This document shows, one piece after another, positions 40,691-51,307 of a stretch of DNA of 64,000 nucleotides. The stretch's first letter is position 1. Each line of letters opens with the position of its first letter. Both the position numbers and the translations under genes were made by a program. The DNA is from Geomonas diazotrophica. GTDB lineage: Bacteria; Desulfobacterota; Desulfuromonadia; Geobacterales; Geobacteraceae. The DNA lies in contig NZ_JAHLMF010000017.1 of the NCBI RefSeq assembly GCF_018919385.1, positions 101,905-165,904 of the forward strand, read 5' to 3'. The notes beneath the pieces were generated by a model. It was not told the DNA's origin. It searched no databases and was given only the letters and a program-made list of their open reading frames with translations.

Positions 40691-41575
40691 ATGAGTGTTA
40701 CTTCCGCATTGTTTACCGGCGTTACCGGCCTGATCCAAAACGGCGAAGCGATGAACGTCATCGGCAACAACATCTCCAACGTCAACACGGTAGGTTTCAA
40801 GGGGGCCAGAACCCTCTTTTCTGACATGTTGTCCCAGAACATCGGCGGCGGTTCCCAGATCGGCAAGGGCGTGCAGATGCAGGCGGTGCAGAACGTGTTC
40901 AGCCAGGGCTCGACCCAGAGCTCGGAGAACGTGACCGACCTCGCCATACAAGGGACCAGCTTCTTCGCCCTTAAGCCGCCGACCGCGGCCTCCCCGGTGG
41001 CGACCCAGAATTCCGCCTTCCTCTCCCGCGCCGGCGCCTTCCAGGTAGACAACAACCTGACCCTGGTGAACCCGGACGGCTACCAGGTGCTCGACACCCA
41101 GGGTAACCCGATCAAGTTCGTGAACAGCGGCGCGGCGCCGACCACCGACTTCGGCAAGATCATCAGCATCGACAACTCCGGCCTGATCACCTACCTCGCC
41201 ACCGACGGCATCACCCAGAACTACTACAACACCTCCGGCGCCGTGGGCGTAGCGGCCACCCCCGCCAACGCCGCTACCGTGCAGCGCCTGGCCGTGATCA
41301 CCGCATCCGACCCTACCGCGCTCAGCAAGATGGGGGGCTCCCTGTACCAGGCGACCGCGGATGCCGGCGTCTCCGGGGCCGCCTTCTCCCTGGCCGCAAA
41401 CAAGCCCAACGGCGTCAGCGAGAAGATCCTCTCCAACACCCTCGAGCAGAGTAACGTCGACATGGCGAGCGAGTTCGTGAAGATGATCATCACCCAGCGC
41501 GCCTACTCCGCCAACTCCAAGACCATCACCACCACGGACCAGATGACGCAGGAAGTCCTGCAGCTGATCCGCTAG
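40691..41575 (+). CDS. flgE: Short hook-type flagellar protein in the flgE position
   Basis: A 294-residue FlgE/F/G-family protein. The N-terminus has GNNISNVNTVGFKGARTLFS and the C-terminus has LEQSNVDMASEFVKMIITQR, both rod/hook D0-D1 signatures. Classic FlgE has about 400 residues with a D2 domain; here only about 200 residues lie between the two termini, and I see no full D2 domain. The position after fliK, flgD and the flagellar operon gene favours hook protein over rod protein. The gene symbol is therefore tentative. Confidence 0.75.
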   Translation: MSVTSALFTGVTGLIQNGEAMNVIGNNISNVNTVGFKGARTLFSDMLSQNIGGGSQIGKGVQMQAVQNVFSQGSTQSSENVTDLAIQGTSFFALKPPTAASPVATQNSAFLSRAGAFQVDNNLTLVNPDGYQVLDTQGNPIKFVNSGAAPTTDFGKIISIDNSGLITYLATDGITQNYYNTSGAVGVAATPANAATVQRLAVITASDPTALSKMGGSLYQATADAGVSGAAFSLAANKPNGVSEKILSNTLEQSNVDMASEFVKMIITQRAYSANSKTITTTDQMTQEVLQLIR

Positions 41576-41595
41576 GGAAGCGAAAGGGGAGCAAA

Positions 41596-41621
41596 GGGGG
41601 CGCGGCATCTGCCGCGCCCCC
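41596..41621 (+). terminator. Strong hairpin after the hook gene
   Basis: GGGGGCGCGGC / GCCGCGCCCCC form an 11-bp perfect stem with an ATCT loop, 20 bases after the stop. There is no T run after it, so termination would be weak or factor-assisted. Confidence 0.55.
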
Positions 41622-41984
41622 ATACCCTTGTGTCAAAGCTCCCCCCGGCGTCGAAGCTCTGACACCGACCCTTCGGGCCGGATCTCTGACGCGACGCGGG
41701 CGCAAACCCTGCGCTTCCCGCCGCCAGGGCACCCGTGCGCCCATTTTCCCCCTGTTCCATCCTCCCCGAGCCGTCGCGCCTCTCCGCCGAGCCGTGCGAC
41801 GGGCACCGACATCCCTCACGCTGCGGGTCAAAAAGTTGACCCGTGCCCCTTTCGCCCCCGCACCCCCGCTCCGGGCAACCGGCCCCCTCGAAGCTGCAAC
41901 CTTTCGTAACATAAGGCTTTGCCGTCCCCCGCCGCGTCGCCGGCACCGGCCTCTCCGGGCATATCTGGCGCGGATTCGCAGATC

Positions 41985-42000
41985 TGGCACTTGGGTTGCA
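41985..42000 (+). promoter_or_regulatory. Sigma-54 promoter of the fliL operon
   Basis: TGGCAC-TTGGG-TTGCA is a perfect -24/-12 element with GG-N10-GC spacing (GG 41986-41987, GC 41998-41999). It is 56 bases before the fliL start and should drive fliLMNOPQR-flhB. Confidence 0.88.
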
Positions 42001-42055
42001 AGGGTGTTCAATTCGAATACACCAGCTTGAGCTGTTTCAAAAAGGAGAACCCAGC

Positions 42056-42583
42056 ATGGCCGAACCGGCGAAGCCGCAAGAGACCCCGGAAAAGAACAAC
42101 AAGAAGCTCTTCATCATCATCGGCGCCGTGGTAGCGGTCCTTGCCATCGGAGGGGCGGCAGCCTTCTTCATGGGGGGGAGTAAGAAAGAGAAGGCGCCCG
42201 AAGGTGCCAAGGTCGAGGCCAAGGCCGAAGGGGGCGGGGAACACGGCGCGCCCGCCAAGGGAGGAGAGGGCGCAGCCGGCGGCGGCACCGTCTATCCCCT
42301 GGAGCCTTTCATCGTCAACATCTACGACGGCCAGGAGCTCCGTTACCTGAAGATCAAGGTCGAGTTCGAGATGGCCAACCCGCAGGCGAAGGCGGAGCTC
42401 GACGCGAAGCTCGCCCCGCTGCGCGACGCCATCCTGATCCTTTTGACCACCAAGACCATGCAGGAGATCCAGGACCTGCAGGGGAAAAACCAGCTGCGCG
42501 AGCAGATTCTGGCGGCGGTCTCCAAGGTGGTCCCCCCCAGCAAGGTAACCAAGGTTTATTTCACCGATTTCGTGGTGCAGTAA
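42056..42583 (+). CDS. fliL: Flagellar basal body-associated protein FliL
   Basis: A 175-residue protein with one TM helix (residues 19-41, LFIIIGAVVAVLAIGGAAAF), an Ala/Glu/Gly-rich linker and a C-terminal periplasmic domain (YPLEPFIVNIYDGQELRYLK to VYFTDFVVQ). It stabilises stators around the motor. The ATG at 42056 follows AAAAAGGAG. Confidence 0.95.
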   Translation: MAEPAKPQETPEKNNKKLFIIIGAVVAVLAIGGAAAFFMGGSKKEKAPEGAKVEAKAEGGGEHGAPAKGGEGAAGGGTVYPLEPFIVNIYDGQELRYLKIKVEFEMANPQAKAELDAKLAPLRDAILILLTTKTMQEIQDLQGKNQLREQILAAVSKVVPPSKVTKVYFTDFVVQ

Positions 42584-42595
42584 AAGGTGCCATCG

Positions 42596-43573
42596 ATGGA
42601 AAAATTCCTTACCAAGGAAGAGATCGACGCCCTGGTGGCGGCCGTTTTCGACGGGAGTCTGATCCCGGATAACGAGCTGGCCAAGGAAGGGCCTCAGGCG
42701 CAGCAGTTCGACCTGCTCGACATCGAGGCCCACCGCGCCATCCCGAACCTGGACATCGTCTACGACGGTTTCATCCGCTACAACCGGGTCACCATGTCGA
42801 ACCGGCTGGGGCGGATGGTGGACATCAAGAAGGAGGAGGCGGTTCCCTACAAGTTCGGGGACTTCCTGAGTGTGCTCCCTTCGCCGGTCTGTATGGCGAT
42901 CTACAAGATGGACCCGTTGAAGGGGGCGGCTCTCATCGCCTTCGACAGCACCCTGGTGTTCACCATCGTGGACAGCATCCTGGGGGGCTCGGGGGTGCCG
43001 TCCGGGCAGGGGATGAACCGGCTCTTCACCTCCATCGAGCTCCGCCTCGTGGAGAAGATCGTGAAGGACGCCCTGGCCGACCTGGAGCGTGCCTGGGCGC
43101 CGCTCTGCCCGGCCAGCATGAACCTTTTGCGCCTGGAGATGAACCCGCGCCTGGTCAACATCGTCCCCCCCGAGTACCAGGTGGTCACCATGAGCATGAA
43201 GATCCAGATCGAGGAGACCGTGGGCAACATGATCCTGGCCATCCCGTTTCTGACCATCGAGCCGATCCGCGACAAGCTGAAGCGCGGCGTGCAGATGGAC
43301 ATGATGGTGGTGGACCCGCTCTGGTCCTACCGTCTCTCCGAGGAGCTCATGGGTGCGCCCATGGACATGTCGGTGGAGATGGGGGGAGCGACCATATCGC
43401 TGGCGGACCTGCTGGGGCTCACCCCCGGGGACGTGATCATGCTCGACTCAAGCGGCAAGGACGAACTGGTGGTCAAGGTGGGCGGAACGAAGAAGTTTAT
43501 GGGCATTGCCGGGGTAAGCGGCGGAAACAAGGCGGTACAGATCACCCGCTCCCTGACTGGAGGTGAAGATTGA
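42596..43573 (+). CDS. fliM: Flagellar motor switch protein FliM
   Basis: A 325-residue switch protein with the N-terminal LTKEEIDALVAAVF region (CheY-P docking in this family is N-terminal), a CheC-like middle domain (FVLPSP-like LSVLPSPVCMAIYKM, then NRLFTSIELRLVEKIV) and a C-terminal SpoA domain. It shares the switch complex with FliG and FliN. The start at 42596 has AAAGGTG upstream. Confidence 0.97.
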   Translation: MEKFLTKEEIDALVAAVFDGSLIPDNELAKEGPQAQQFDLLDIEAHRAIPNLDIVYDGFIRYNRVTMSNRLGRMVDIKKEEAVPYKFGDFLSVLPSPVCMAIYKMDPLKGAALIAFDSTLVFTIVDSILGGSGVPSGQGMNRLFTSIELRLVEKIVKDALADLERAWAPLCPASMNLLRLEMNPRLVNIVPPEYQVVTMSMKIQIEETVGNMILAIPFLTIEPIRDKLKRGVQMDMMVVDPLWSYRLSEELMGAPMDMSVEMGGATISLADLLGLTPGDVIMLDSSGKDELVVKVGGTKKFMGIAGVSGGNKAVQITRSLTGGED

Positions 43574-43875
43574 GCGAAAAACTCGCTTTGGACGAACAGA
43601 AGGAAGTTCCGCAGCCGAAGAACCTGGACTTCATCATGGACATCCCGCTGCAGCTCACGGTCGAGCTGGGGAGGACCAAGCTCCTGGTGCGGGACGTCTT
43701 GCAGCTGAACCAGGGGTCGGTGGTGGAGCTGACCAAGCTCGCGGGCGAGCCGTTGGATGTCTTCGTGAACTCCAAACTGGTGGCGCGCGGCGAGGCGGTG
43801 GTGGTGAACGACAAGTTCGGCATCAGGCTCCTGGACATCGTGAGCCCCAATGAAAGGGTGGACAAGGTGCTATGA
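43570..43875 (+). CDS. fliN: Flagellar motor switch protein FliN
   Basis: A 101-residue SpoA-domain protein: MDIPLQLTVELGRTKLLVRD and LVARGEAVVVNDKFGIRLLD are the family hallmarks. It begins at a TTG (43570) overlapping the fliM stop, with GGAGGT six bases before it, and ends overlapping fliO. Confidence 0.97.
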   Translation: MSEKLALDEQKEVPQPKNLDFIMDIPLQLTVELGRTKLLVRDVLQLNQGSVVELTKLAGEPLDVFVNSKLVARGEAVVVNDKFGIRLLDIVSPNERVDKVL

Positions 43876-44342
43876 GAAAGCTCGCGGCGGTGACAACGGC
43901 GACGCTGCTCCTCCCGGCGGCGGCGCATGCCGATACCGGCGGCCCCGACCTCCTGGGGAGCCTGGCGCAGATGGTCGGCTCGCTGATCCTCGTGATCGGC
44001 ATCATCCTGATCCTCTACTACCTGGCCGGCCGGCTCATGAAGATGCCGCAGGGGAACTCCGCGGGGTACATCCGGGTGGTGGAGACCAAGCACCTGGCCC
44101 CCAAGAAATCGCTGATGCTGGTCGAGGTGGGGGGCGAGTACCTGCTCCTCTCCAACAGCGGCGAAGGGGTGAGCCTGATAAAGCAGGTGGAGATGCTGGA
44201 GGAGATCGAGGTGGTCGAGGAAAAAGGTGCGGCGGCCCTGATACCTACCCGGCTCAAGAAGAAGCTGGAGGCCCTGGCCGGTGGCCTCCCCCGTAAGGAG
44301 GCGCCGCTTGGGCAGCTCGGCAAAAGCGGTGGGTTTGCGTGA
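43872..44342 (+). CDS. fliO: Flagellar biosynthetic protein FliO
   Basis: A 156-residue protein with a signal/anchor, one TM helix (MVGSLILVIGIILILYYLAG) and a short cytoplasmic domain (VVETKHLAPKKSLMLVEVGG), as in FliO. It assists FliP assembly in the export gate. Overlaps fliN and fliP by four bases each. Confidence 0.9.
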   Translation: MRKLAAVTTATLLLPAAAHADTGGPDLLGSLAQMVGSLILVIGIILILYYLAGRLMKMPQGNSAGYIRVVETKHLAPKKSLMLVEVGGEYLLLSNSGEGVSLIKQVEMLEEIEVVEEKGAAALIPTRLKKKLEALAGGLPRKEAPLGQLGKSGGFA

Positions 44343-45097
44343 AACATAAAAAGATGCTGGGGGCGCTGCTCCTGGTGGCTCTATCCCTGATACTGGCGGC
44401 GACCGCGGGCGCGGAGCCGCTCTCCCTGCCCACGGTGAGCTTGGGGGTCGGCAAGGTGAGCAAGCCGGCCGACGTCTCCGTGGTGCTGCAGATCTTCTTC
44501 GTGATGACCATCATCTCGCTGGCGCCCAGCCTCCTGATGATGACCACCTCCTTCACCCGCATCGTCGTGGTGCTCTCCTTCCTCCGGTCGGCGCTGGGGA
44601 CCCAGCAGGCCCCGTCGAACCAGATCGTGGTGGGGCTGTCGCTGTTCCTTACCTTCTTCATCATGGCGCCGGTATGGCAGCAGGTGAACACCCAGGCGCT
44701 GCAGCCGTACAAGGCGCAGACCATCTCCCAGGAGGAGGCCCTGAAGCGCGGCGTGGCCCCCTTGCGCAAGTTCATGCTCTCGCAGGTGCGCGAGAAGGAC
44801 CTGGCCCTCTTCATCAACCTCTCCAAGCTCCCAAGGCCGCGCAACGCCGACGACATCCCGACCATGACGCTGATCCCGGCCTACATGGTGAGCGAACTGA
44901 AGACCGCCTTCCAGATCGGCTTTTTGATCTTCATCCCGTTCCTCGTGCTGGACATGGTGGTCGCCTCGGTGCTCATGTCGATGGGTATGATGATGCTGCC
45001 GCCGGTGATGATCTCGCTTCCCTTCAAGATCCTCCTCTTCGTGCTGGTGGACGGCTGGGGGCTGGTGATCGGCTCGCTGGTGAAGAGCTTCGGGTAA
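44339..45097 (+). CDS. fliP: Flagellar export gate protein FliP
   Basis: A 252-residue export gate component with a cleavable signal peptide, then four TM helices. TSFTRIVVVLSFLRSALGTQ and PFLVLDMVVASVLMSMGMMM are invariant-type segments. The GTG start at 44339 overlaps fliO. The stop is three bases before hexamer-repeat hairpin C. Confidence 0.97.
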   Translation: MKHKKMLGALLLVALSLILAATAGAEPLSLPTVSLGVGKVSKPADVSVVLQIFFVMTIISLAPSLLMMTTSFTRIVVVLSFLRSALGTQQAPSNQIVVGLSLFLTFFIMAPVWQQVNTQALQPYKAQTISQEEALKRGVAPLRKFMLSQVREKDLALFINLSKLPRPRNADDIPTMTLIPAYMVSELKTAFQIGFLIFIPFLVLDMVVASVLMSMGMMMLPPVMISLPFKILLFVLVDGWGLVIGSLVKSFG

Positions 45098-45100
45098 AAG

Positions 45101-45194
45101 CAGGTTGAGGTTAAGGTTGAGGTTGAGCAAAGGCAAAACCGACCTTACCTCGCCCCCTTTCCCATGGGAGCTATTCTCTCTTAACCTCAACCTG
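45101..45194. repeat. Intercistronic hexamer-repeat hairpin C
   Basis: The left arm is CAGGTTGAGGTTAAG extended by further GGTTGA units (45101-45127); its first 15 bases pair perfectly with 45180-45194. A degenerate right-arm-like stretch lies inside (45138-45155). The element fills the gap between fliP and fliQ, and the right arm ends 12 bases before the fliQ start, overlapping its GGAG ribosome binding site. Confidence 0.8.
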
Positions 45195-45205
45195 GAGTCT
45201 CAGAT

Positions 45206-45475
45206 ATGACCCCCGAAATGGTAGTCCAACTCGGCAGACGGAGCTTCGAGGCGGTGATCCTCCTCTCGGCTCCCTTGCTCATCTGCGCCCTGGTGGTGGG
45301 CCTTCTGGTCAGCATCTTCCAGGCGGTCACCTCGATCAACGAGGCGACCCTCGCCTTCGCGCCCAAGATCATCGCGGTGATGGTGGCCATGGTCATCTTC
45401 TTCCCCTGGATGATGATGTACATGAGCGACTTCACCCACGAGATCTACGGCATGATCGCCAACATGAGGCACTAG
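45206..45475 (+). CDS. fliQ: Flagellar export gate protein FliQ
   Basis: An 89-residue protein with two TM helices and the family motif GLLVSIFQAVTSINEATLAF. Part of the FliPQR gate. Followed with no gap by fliR. Confidence 0.97.
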   Translation: MTPEMVVQLGRRSFEAVILLSAPLLICALVVGLLVSIFQAVTSINEATLAFAPKIIAVMVAMVIFFPWMMMYMSDFTHEIYGMIANMRH

Positions 45476-46261
45476 GTGCTCGACTCCCTCCCGCTCAAGG
45501 CCCTGGCCGACCTGATCCCCTTCGCCCTGGTCCTGGCCCGGGTCGCGGGACTGTTCATGGCCATCCCGATGTTCGGCGCCCGCCTGGTTCCCAACCGCGT
45601 CAAGGTGGTGCTCATCTTCGCCATGGCGTTGCTCATCTTCCCCGTGATCCGGCTGAAGGGGGTCCCCGCCGCGGACGACTCCCTCTCCCTGATGCTCCTG
45701 GTGCTGCGCGAGACGCTGATCGGGCTCACCCTGGGGGCGATCTCGCAGTTCGTGTTCGCCGCCGTCGAGTTCAGCGGCCAGCTGGTGGGGACCCAGATGG
45801 GGATCTCCATCGCTGCCCAGTTCGACCCCACCACCCAGAACAACGTCCCCACCATGGCGATCTTCGAGGGGGTGCTGGCCACCCTCATCTTCCTCGCGCT
45901 CGACGTGCACCATTTCTTCATCAAGGGGATCGTGGAGAGCTACCAGGTGATACCCTTGGGGGCCTGGCACGTAAGCGGCGGCCTCCTGAAGTTCCTGGTG
46001 CAGAGCAGCACCGGCATGTTCGTCATCGCGCTCAAGCTGGCGGCGCCGGTCTCGGTGGCCCTTCTGGCCACCACCGTGGCGCTGGGGATCGTGGCACGCA
46101 GCTTCCCGGCCATGAACGTCTTCATGGTCAGCATGCCGCTCAACATCGGCATCGGCTTCCTGATCCTGGGGATCTCGCTGCCGGTGTTCATGCGCGTCCT
46201 CAACGGGAGCTTCGGCGGCTTCGTGGAGCAGATGCACTCCCTGTTCAAGCTGCTCGCCTAG
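45476..46261 (+). CDS. fliR: Flagellar export gate protein FliR
   Basis: A 261-residue polytopic gate protein; FALVLARVAGLFMAIPMFGA, GQLVGTQMGISIAAQFDPTT and GIGFLILGISLPVF are typical. It starts with GTG directly after the fliQ stop. Confidence 0.97.
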   Translation: MLDSLPLKALADLIPFALVLARVAGLFMAIPMFGARLVPNRVKVVLIFAMALLIFPVIRLKGVPAADDSLSLMLLVLRETLIGLTLGAISQFVFAAVEFSGQLVGTQMGISIAAQFDPTTQNNVPTMAIFEGVLATLIFLALDVHHFFIKGIVESYQVIPLGAWHVSGGLLKFLVQSSTGMFVIALKLAAPVSVALLATTVALGIVARSFPAMNVFMVSMPLNIGIGFLILGISLPVFMRVLNGSFGGFVEQMHSLFKLLA

Positions 46262-46270
46262 GGCCTCGCC

Positions 46271-47329
46271 ATGTCCGACGACAAACATTCCAAAACAGAA
46301 AAACCTACCGGAAAAAAGATCTCCGATGCCAAGAGCAAGGGGAACGTACCGCGCAGCCGCGAGATGACCTCGGCGGTCACCCTGATCGCGGCCATGGTGG
46401 CGCTCTACGCCAGTTCCGGGATCATGTTGAAGACCCTGCAGGGGACCATGAAGGACATCTTCGGGGGGCTCGCCACCATCGAGATCACCCCCGCCGGCGT
46501 GCACCAACTGATGATCAAGGAATTCGCCAACCTGGCCATCATGCTGACGCCGTTTCTCCTGGTCTGCCTGATCGCGGGCCTTGGGGTCGAGATCAGCCAG
46601 GGAGGGGTGAACCTTAGTTCGGAGAAGCTCAAGTTCGACCTGGGACGACTCAACCCCGTGCAGGGGGTGGGGAGGCTCTTCAACAAGGACTCGCTCTTCG
46701 AGGTCACCAAGTCCTTCCTGAAGATGGGAATCGTCGGGTACATGGCCTACAAGATCCTGACCGAGGAGATGGAGGGGATCATCTTCCTGGTGGACCAGGA
46801 CCTGCAGGGCATCCTGCAGTTCATCGGCCACATCGCCTTCAAGATCGTTTTGCACACCTGCGGGGTTTTGATCATCCTGGCGGTGCTCGACCTTGCCTTC
46901 GTCAAGTGGCGCTTCCTGGACAACCTGAAGATGACCAAGCAGGAGGTGAAGGACGAGAACAAGAACAGCGAGGGGGACCCGGCCATCAAGGGGAAGCAGC
47001 GCCAGAAGGCCTTCCAGATGGCGCGCCGGCGCATGCGGCAGATCATCCCCACCGCGGACGTGGTGGTCACCAACCCGACCCACTACGCCGTGGCGCTCAA
47101 GTACGACCGCTTCAAGATGTCGGCGCCGGTGGTGCTCTTCAAGGGGGTGGACCAGATGGCGCTGCAGATGAAGATCGTGGCGCGGGAAAACAACGTGACC
47201 CTGGTGGAGAACCGCTTCCTGGCCCGAGAGCTCTACGCCCAGGTGGAGGAGGGGTACGAGATCCCGGAAGGGCTTTTCGCCGCCGTCGCCGAGATCCTCG
47301 CCTACGTGTACAGCCTGAAGAGGAGGTGA
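46271..47329 (+). CDS. flhB: Flagellar export switch protein FlhB
   Basis: A 352-residue protein with four TM helices and a cytoplasmic domain holding the autocleavage motif NPTH (residues 268-271), which is cut to switch export from hook to filament substrates after the FliK signal. It closes this flagellar unit; flhA is not in the window. Confidence 0.98.
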   Translation: MSDDKHSKTEKPTGKKISDAKSKGNVPRSREMTSAVTLIAAMVALYASSGIMLKTLQGTMKDIFGGLATIEITPAGVHQLMIKEFANLAIMLTPFLLVCLIAGLGVEISQGGVNLSSEKLKFDLGRLNPVQGVGRLFNKDSLFEVTKSFLKMGIVGYMAYKILTEEMEGIIFLVDQDLQGILQFIGHIAFKIVLHTCGVLIILAVLDLAFVKWRFLDNLKMTKQEVKDENKNSEGDPAIKGKQRQKAFQMARRRMRQIIPTADVVVTNPTHYAVALKYDRFKMSAPVVLFKGVDQMALQMKIVARENNVTLVENRFLARELYAQVEEGYEIPEGLFAAVAEILAYVYSLKRR

Positions 47330-47344
47330 GGCGCGCGCCTCACC

Positions 47345-47372
47345 CCCCACAGGATCAGCCCCACAGGATCAG
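47345..47372. repeat. 14-base exact tandem duplication at the glgP stop
   Basis: CCCCACAGGATCAG occurs twice in a row (47345-47358 and 47359-47372). The junction creates the end of glgP: read on the minus strand, ATC CTG TGG GGC is followed by TGA from the second copy. Confidence 0.8.
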
Positions 47373-49907
47373 CCCGGGGTCGTACACGGTCCCCAGTTCC
47401 GGGTGCCGCGGCATGACCCTCAGCAAAAAGCCGTGCCGCCCGCAGAAGCGGCATTCCAGCTCGCCGCCGAAGTGGCCCACCTTGTCCGGATCAGGGGCGG
47501 GGGCAAGCGGCACCACCTCCCCGCCCATGATGGCACCGCGCGAATCCAGCACCCCGAAATAGACCTCGACCGCGATCTCGGAGAGCGGCACCTCGCCCGG
47601 CGTGATCTGCACCGTGATGGGGAGCTTCTGCCCCACCGTCACCTCCCGCTCGCACTCGGCCTGGACCGCAACGATGGCAAGTCCCCCCCACACGCCGTGC
47701 AGCCGCTCCTTCCAGCGCGCCAGTTCCACGGCGAGCCTCAGGTCGTCGCGGTTCAGCCGCTCCCAGTTCTCGAAGGCGGGGAGGTAGCAGCGCCGGGCGT
47801 ACTCCTGCACCATCCGGTCCGTGGAAAAGACCGGGCAGAGGGTCTGCATCGACGCCTTCATGAAGGCGGTCCACCCCCGCGGCACGCCGTCGCTGCCGCG
47901 GTTGTAGAACAGGGGGACGATCTCCTTCTCCAAAAGGTCGTAGATGGCCCTGCTCTCCACCTCGTTCTGGTAGGCGAGGTCGTCGTACACCTCGCCCCTG
48001 CCGATGGCCCAGCCGTTGTTCCCCCGGTACCCCTCGCACCACCAGCCGTCCAGGATGCTCAGGTTGAGCCCGCCGTTGAATGCGACCTTCATGCCGCTGG
48101 TGCCGCTTGCCTCCTGGGGCCTGAGCGGGGTGTTCAGCCACACGTCCACCCCCTGCACCAGGCGGCGCGCCACCGAGATGTCGTAGTCCTCCAGGAACAC
48201 GATGCGGCGCCGGAACTTCTCCTGCTGCGCGAGCTGCACGATCTGGCGGATCAGCTCCTTCCCCTGGTGGTCGGCGGGGTGCGCCTTGCCGGCGAAAACG
48301 ATCTGCACGGGGTGCTCCGGGTGGTTAAGGATCCGCTCCAGCCGCTCCTTGTCGTGCAACAGGAGCGTGCCGCGCTTGTAGGTGGCGAAGCGGCGCGCGA
48401 AACCGATGGTGAGCATCTCCGGGTCGAGCACGTCGCCGGCACGGTCGATCTCCTTGGTCCCCGCGTCCAGCTTCTGCAGCTGCGCCCTGAGGCTTGTCCG
48501 GGCGTAGTCCACCAGGCGCTCGGTGCCGCGGCGGTGTGTGCGCCAAAGCTCGGCGTCCGGGATGCGGGAGACCTTGCGCCAGAGCGCGTCGTCGCTCTGC
48601 TCGAGCCAGCGCGTGCCGAGGTACCTGATCAAGAGGCCGCTCATCTCCTCGGAGAGCCAGCTCTTCTGGTGCACGCCGTTGGTGACGTAGGTGAGGGGGA
48701 GTTGTTCTTCGGGAAGGTCGGGCCAGACGTCGGCCCACATGCGGCGCGATACCATGCCGTGCAGCTCGCTCACGCCGTTTGAGTGCAGCGAGAGCTTCAT
48801 GGCCAGGACCGCCATGCAGAAGTTCTCGTTGCTGCGGCCGTGGTTCTGCATCCCCAGGGCGAGAAACTGGTCGCGGGACAGCCCGAGGTGGCGGTAGTAG
48901 TACCCCAGGTAGCGCTCCAGGAGATCGGCGGGGAAGTGGTCGATGCCCGCCTCGACCGGGGTGTGGGTGGTGAAGACGTTGCCGCCGCGGACCGCCTCCA
49001 TGGCCTCGCGGAAACTGAGCGAGCGCTCCTCCATGAGGATCCGGATCCGTTCCAGGGCGAGGAAGGCGGCGTGCCCCTCGTTCATGTGGCAGACGTTGGG
49101 CTCGATCCCCAGAAGCCGCAGCGCGCGGATGCCGCCTATCCCCAGGACGATCTCCTGCCTGATGCGCATCTCCTGGTCGCCGCCGTAGAGCCTCGTGGTG
49201 ATCTCGCGGTCTACCGGTGCGTTCTCCTCGAGGTTGCTGTCCAAAAGGTAGAGTCGCACCCGCCCCACCTGGACCCGCCAGATCTGCACCCGGACGTTCC
49301 TGCCGGGAAACTCCAGCTCCAGGGTTAGCGGGTTCCCCTCGACGTCCCGCTCCAGGTTGAGCGGCAGGTTGTAGAAATCGTTCTCCGGGTAGATCTCCTG
49401 CTGCCACCCCTCGAAGTTCAGGTGCTGCCGGAAGTACCCCTGGCGGTACAAAAGCCCCACCCCGACCAGCGGCAGCCCGAGGTCGCTGGCCGACTTCAGG
49501 TGGTCGCCGGCCAGGATGCCGAGCCCTCCCGAGTAGATGGGGAGCGACTCGTGCAGCCCGAACTCCATGGAGAAGTAGGCGATGCGCGCCCGGGGGGTGC
49601 CGTGCCGCTCGTACCAGGTGCGCGAGGCAAGGTACTCGTCCAGCCTCTCCTCCACCTGGGCCAGGTGCGACATGAACCCCTCGTCCAGCATGAGGCTGTC
49701 GTAGGTTGCCTGCTGCAGGCACCCCAGCATCTCCAGGGGGTTGTGGCGCGTCGCCCGCCACAGTTCCGGGTCGAGGCGTTTGAAAAGTCCGATGGCCTCC
49801 GGCTCCCAGGTCCACCAGAGGTTGTATGCGATCCGTTGCAGCCCGGAGAGCTCCTTGGGGAGCGAGGGGACAACGGTGAAGCGGTGCAGCGTCGAGAAGA
49901 GGTTCAT
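47355..49907 (-). CDS. glgP: Alpha-glucan phosphorylase (GT35)
   Basis: An 850-residue enzyme of the bacterial/archaeal maltodextrin phosphorylase type, with the N-terminal DUF3417-like region ([18 protein letters not shown]), glucan-binding segments ([20 protein letters not shown]) and the PLP-binding motif [17 protein letters not shown] with the cofactor Lys. It releases glucose 1-phosphate from glycogen-like glucans. It starts only 16 bases after the sigma-54 response regulator gene, in the same direction, so it is probably part of that operon. Confidence 0.93.
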   Translation of the reverse strand: MNLFSTLHRFTVVPSLPKELSGLQRIAYNLWWTWEPEAIGLFKRLDPELWRATRHNPLEMLGCLQQATYDSLMLDEGFMSHLAQVEERLDEYLASRTWYERHGTPRARIAYFSMEFGLHESLPIYSGGLGILAGDHLKSASDLGLPLVGVGLLYRQGYFRQHLNFEGWQQEIYPENDFYNLPLNLERDVEGNPLTLELEFPGRNVRVQIWRVQVGRVRLYLLDSNLEENAPVDREITTRLYGGDQEMRIRQEIVLGIGGIRALRLLGIEPNVCHMNEGHAAFLALERIRILMEERSLSFREAMEAVRGGNVFTTHTPVEAGIDHFPADLLERYLGYYYRHLGLSRDQFLALGMQNHGRSNENFCMAVLAMKLSLHSNGVSELHGMVSRRMWADVWPDLPEEQLPLTYVTNGVHQKSWLSEEMSGLLIRYLGTRWLEQSDDALWRKVSRIPDAELWRTHRRGTERLVDYARTSLRAQLQKLDAGTKEIDRAGDVLDPEMLTIGFARRFATYKRGTLLLHDKERLERILNHPEHPVQIVFAGKAHPADHQGKELIRQIVQLAQQEKFRRRIVFLEDYDISVARRLVQGVDVWLNTPLRPQEASGTSGMKVAFNGGLNLSILDGWWCEGYRGNNGWAIGRGEVYDDLAYQNEVESRAIYDLLEKEIVPLFYNRGSDGVPRGWTAFMKASMQTLCPVFSTDRMVQEYARRCYLPAFENWERLNRDDLRLAVELARWKERLHGVWGGLAIVAVQAECEREVTVGQKLPITVQITPGEVPLSEIAVEVYFGVLDSRGAIMGGEVVPLAPAPDPDKVGHFGGELECRFCGRHGFLLRVMPRHPELGTVYDPGLILWG

Positions 49908-49923
49908 ACCGCCTCCTCGCTAC

Positions 49924-51291
<1,368 letters not shown>

Positions 51292-51307
51292 TGCCACTCC
51301 AAATCTC

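Larger units (their letters stand above)
41576..42055. other. Intergenic region between the two flagellar units
   Basis: This 480-base stretch has no convincing gene on either strand. It contains a strong hairpin after the hook gene (41596-41621); the inverted repeat GTGTCA-N-AGCT / AGCT-N-TGACAC (41630-41640 and 41655-41665); CGGGTCAA-AAAG-TTGACCCG (41824-41843); and the fliL sigma-54 promoter (41985-42000). Its size and dyads suit enhancer sites for a sigma-54 activator. Confidence 0.6.

Noticed and set aside
41526..42011. Arg/Gly-rich frames in the region before fliL
   Set aside because: The composition is that of random GC-rich DNA; no start signal or conserved feature, and the region carries promoter elements.
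45200..47350. 716-residue minus-strand frame across fliQ, fliR and flhB
   Set aside because: It is mirror coding of three export-gate genes, with His/Asp/Glu-rich composition typical of such artefacts.
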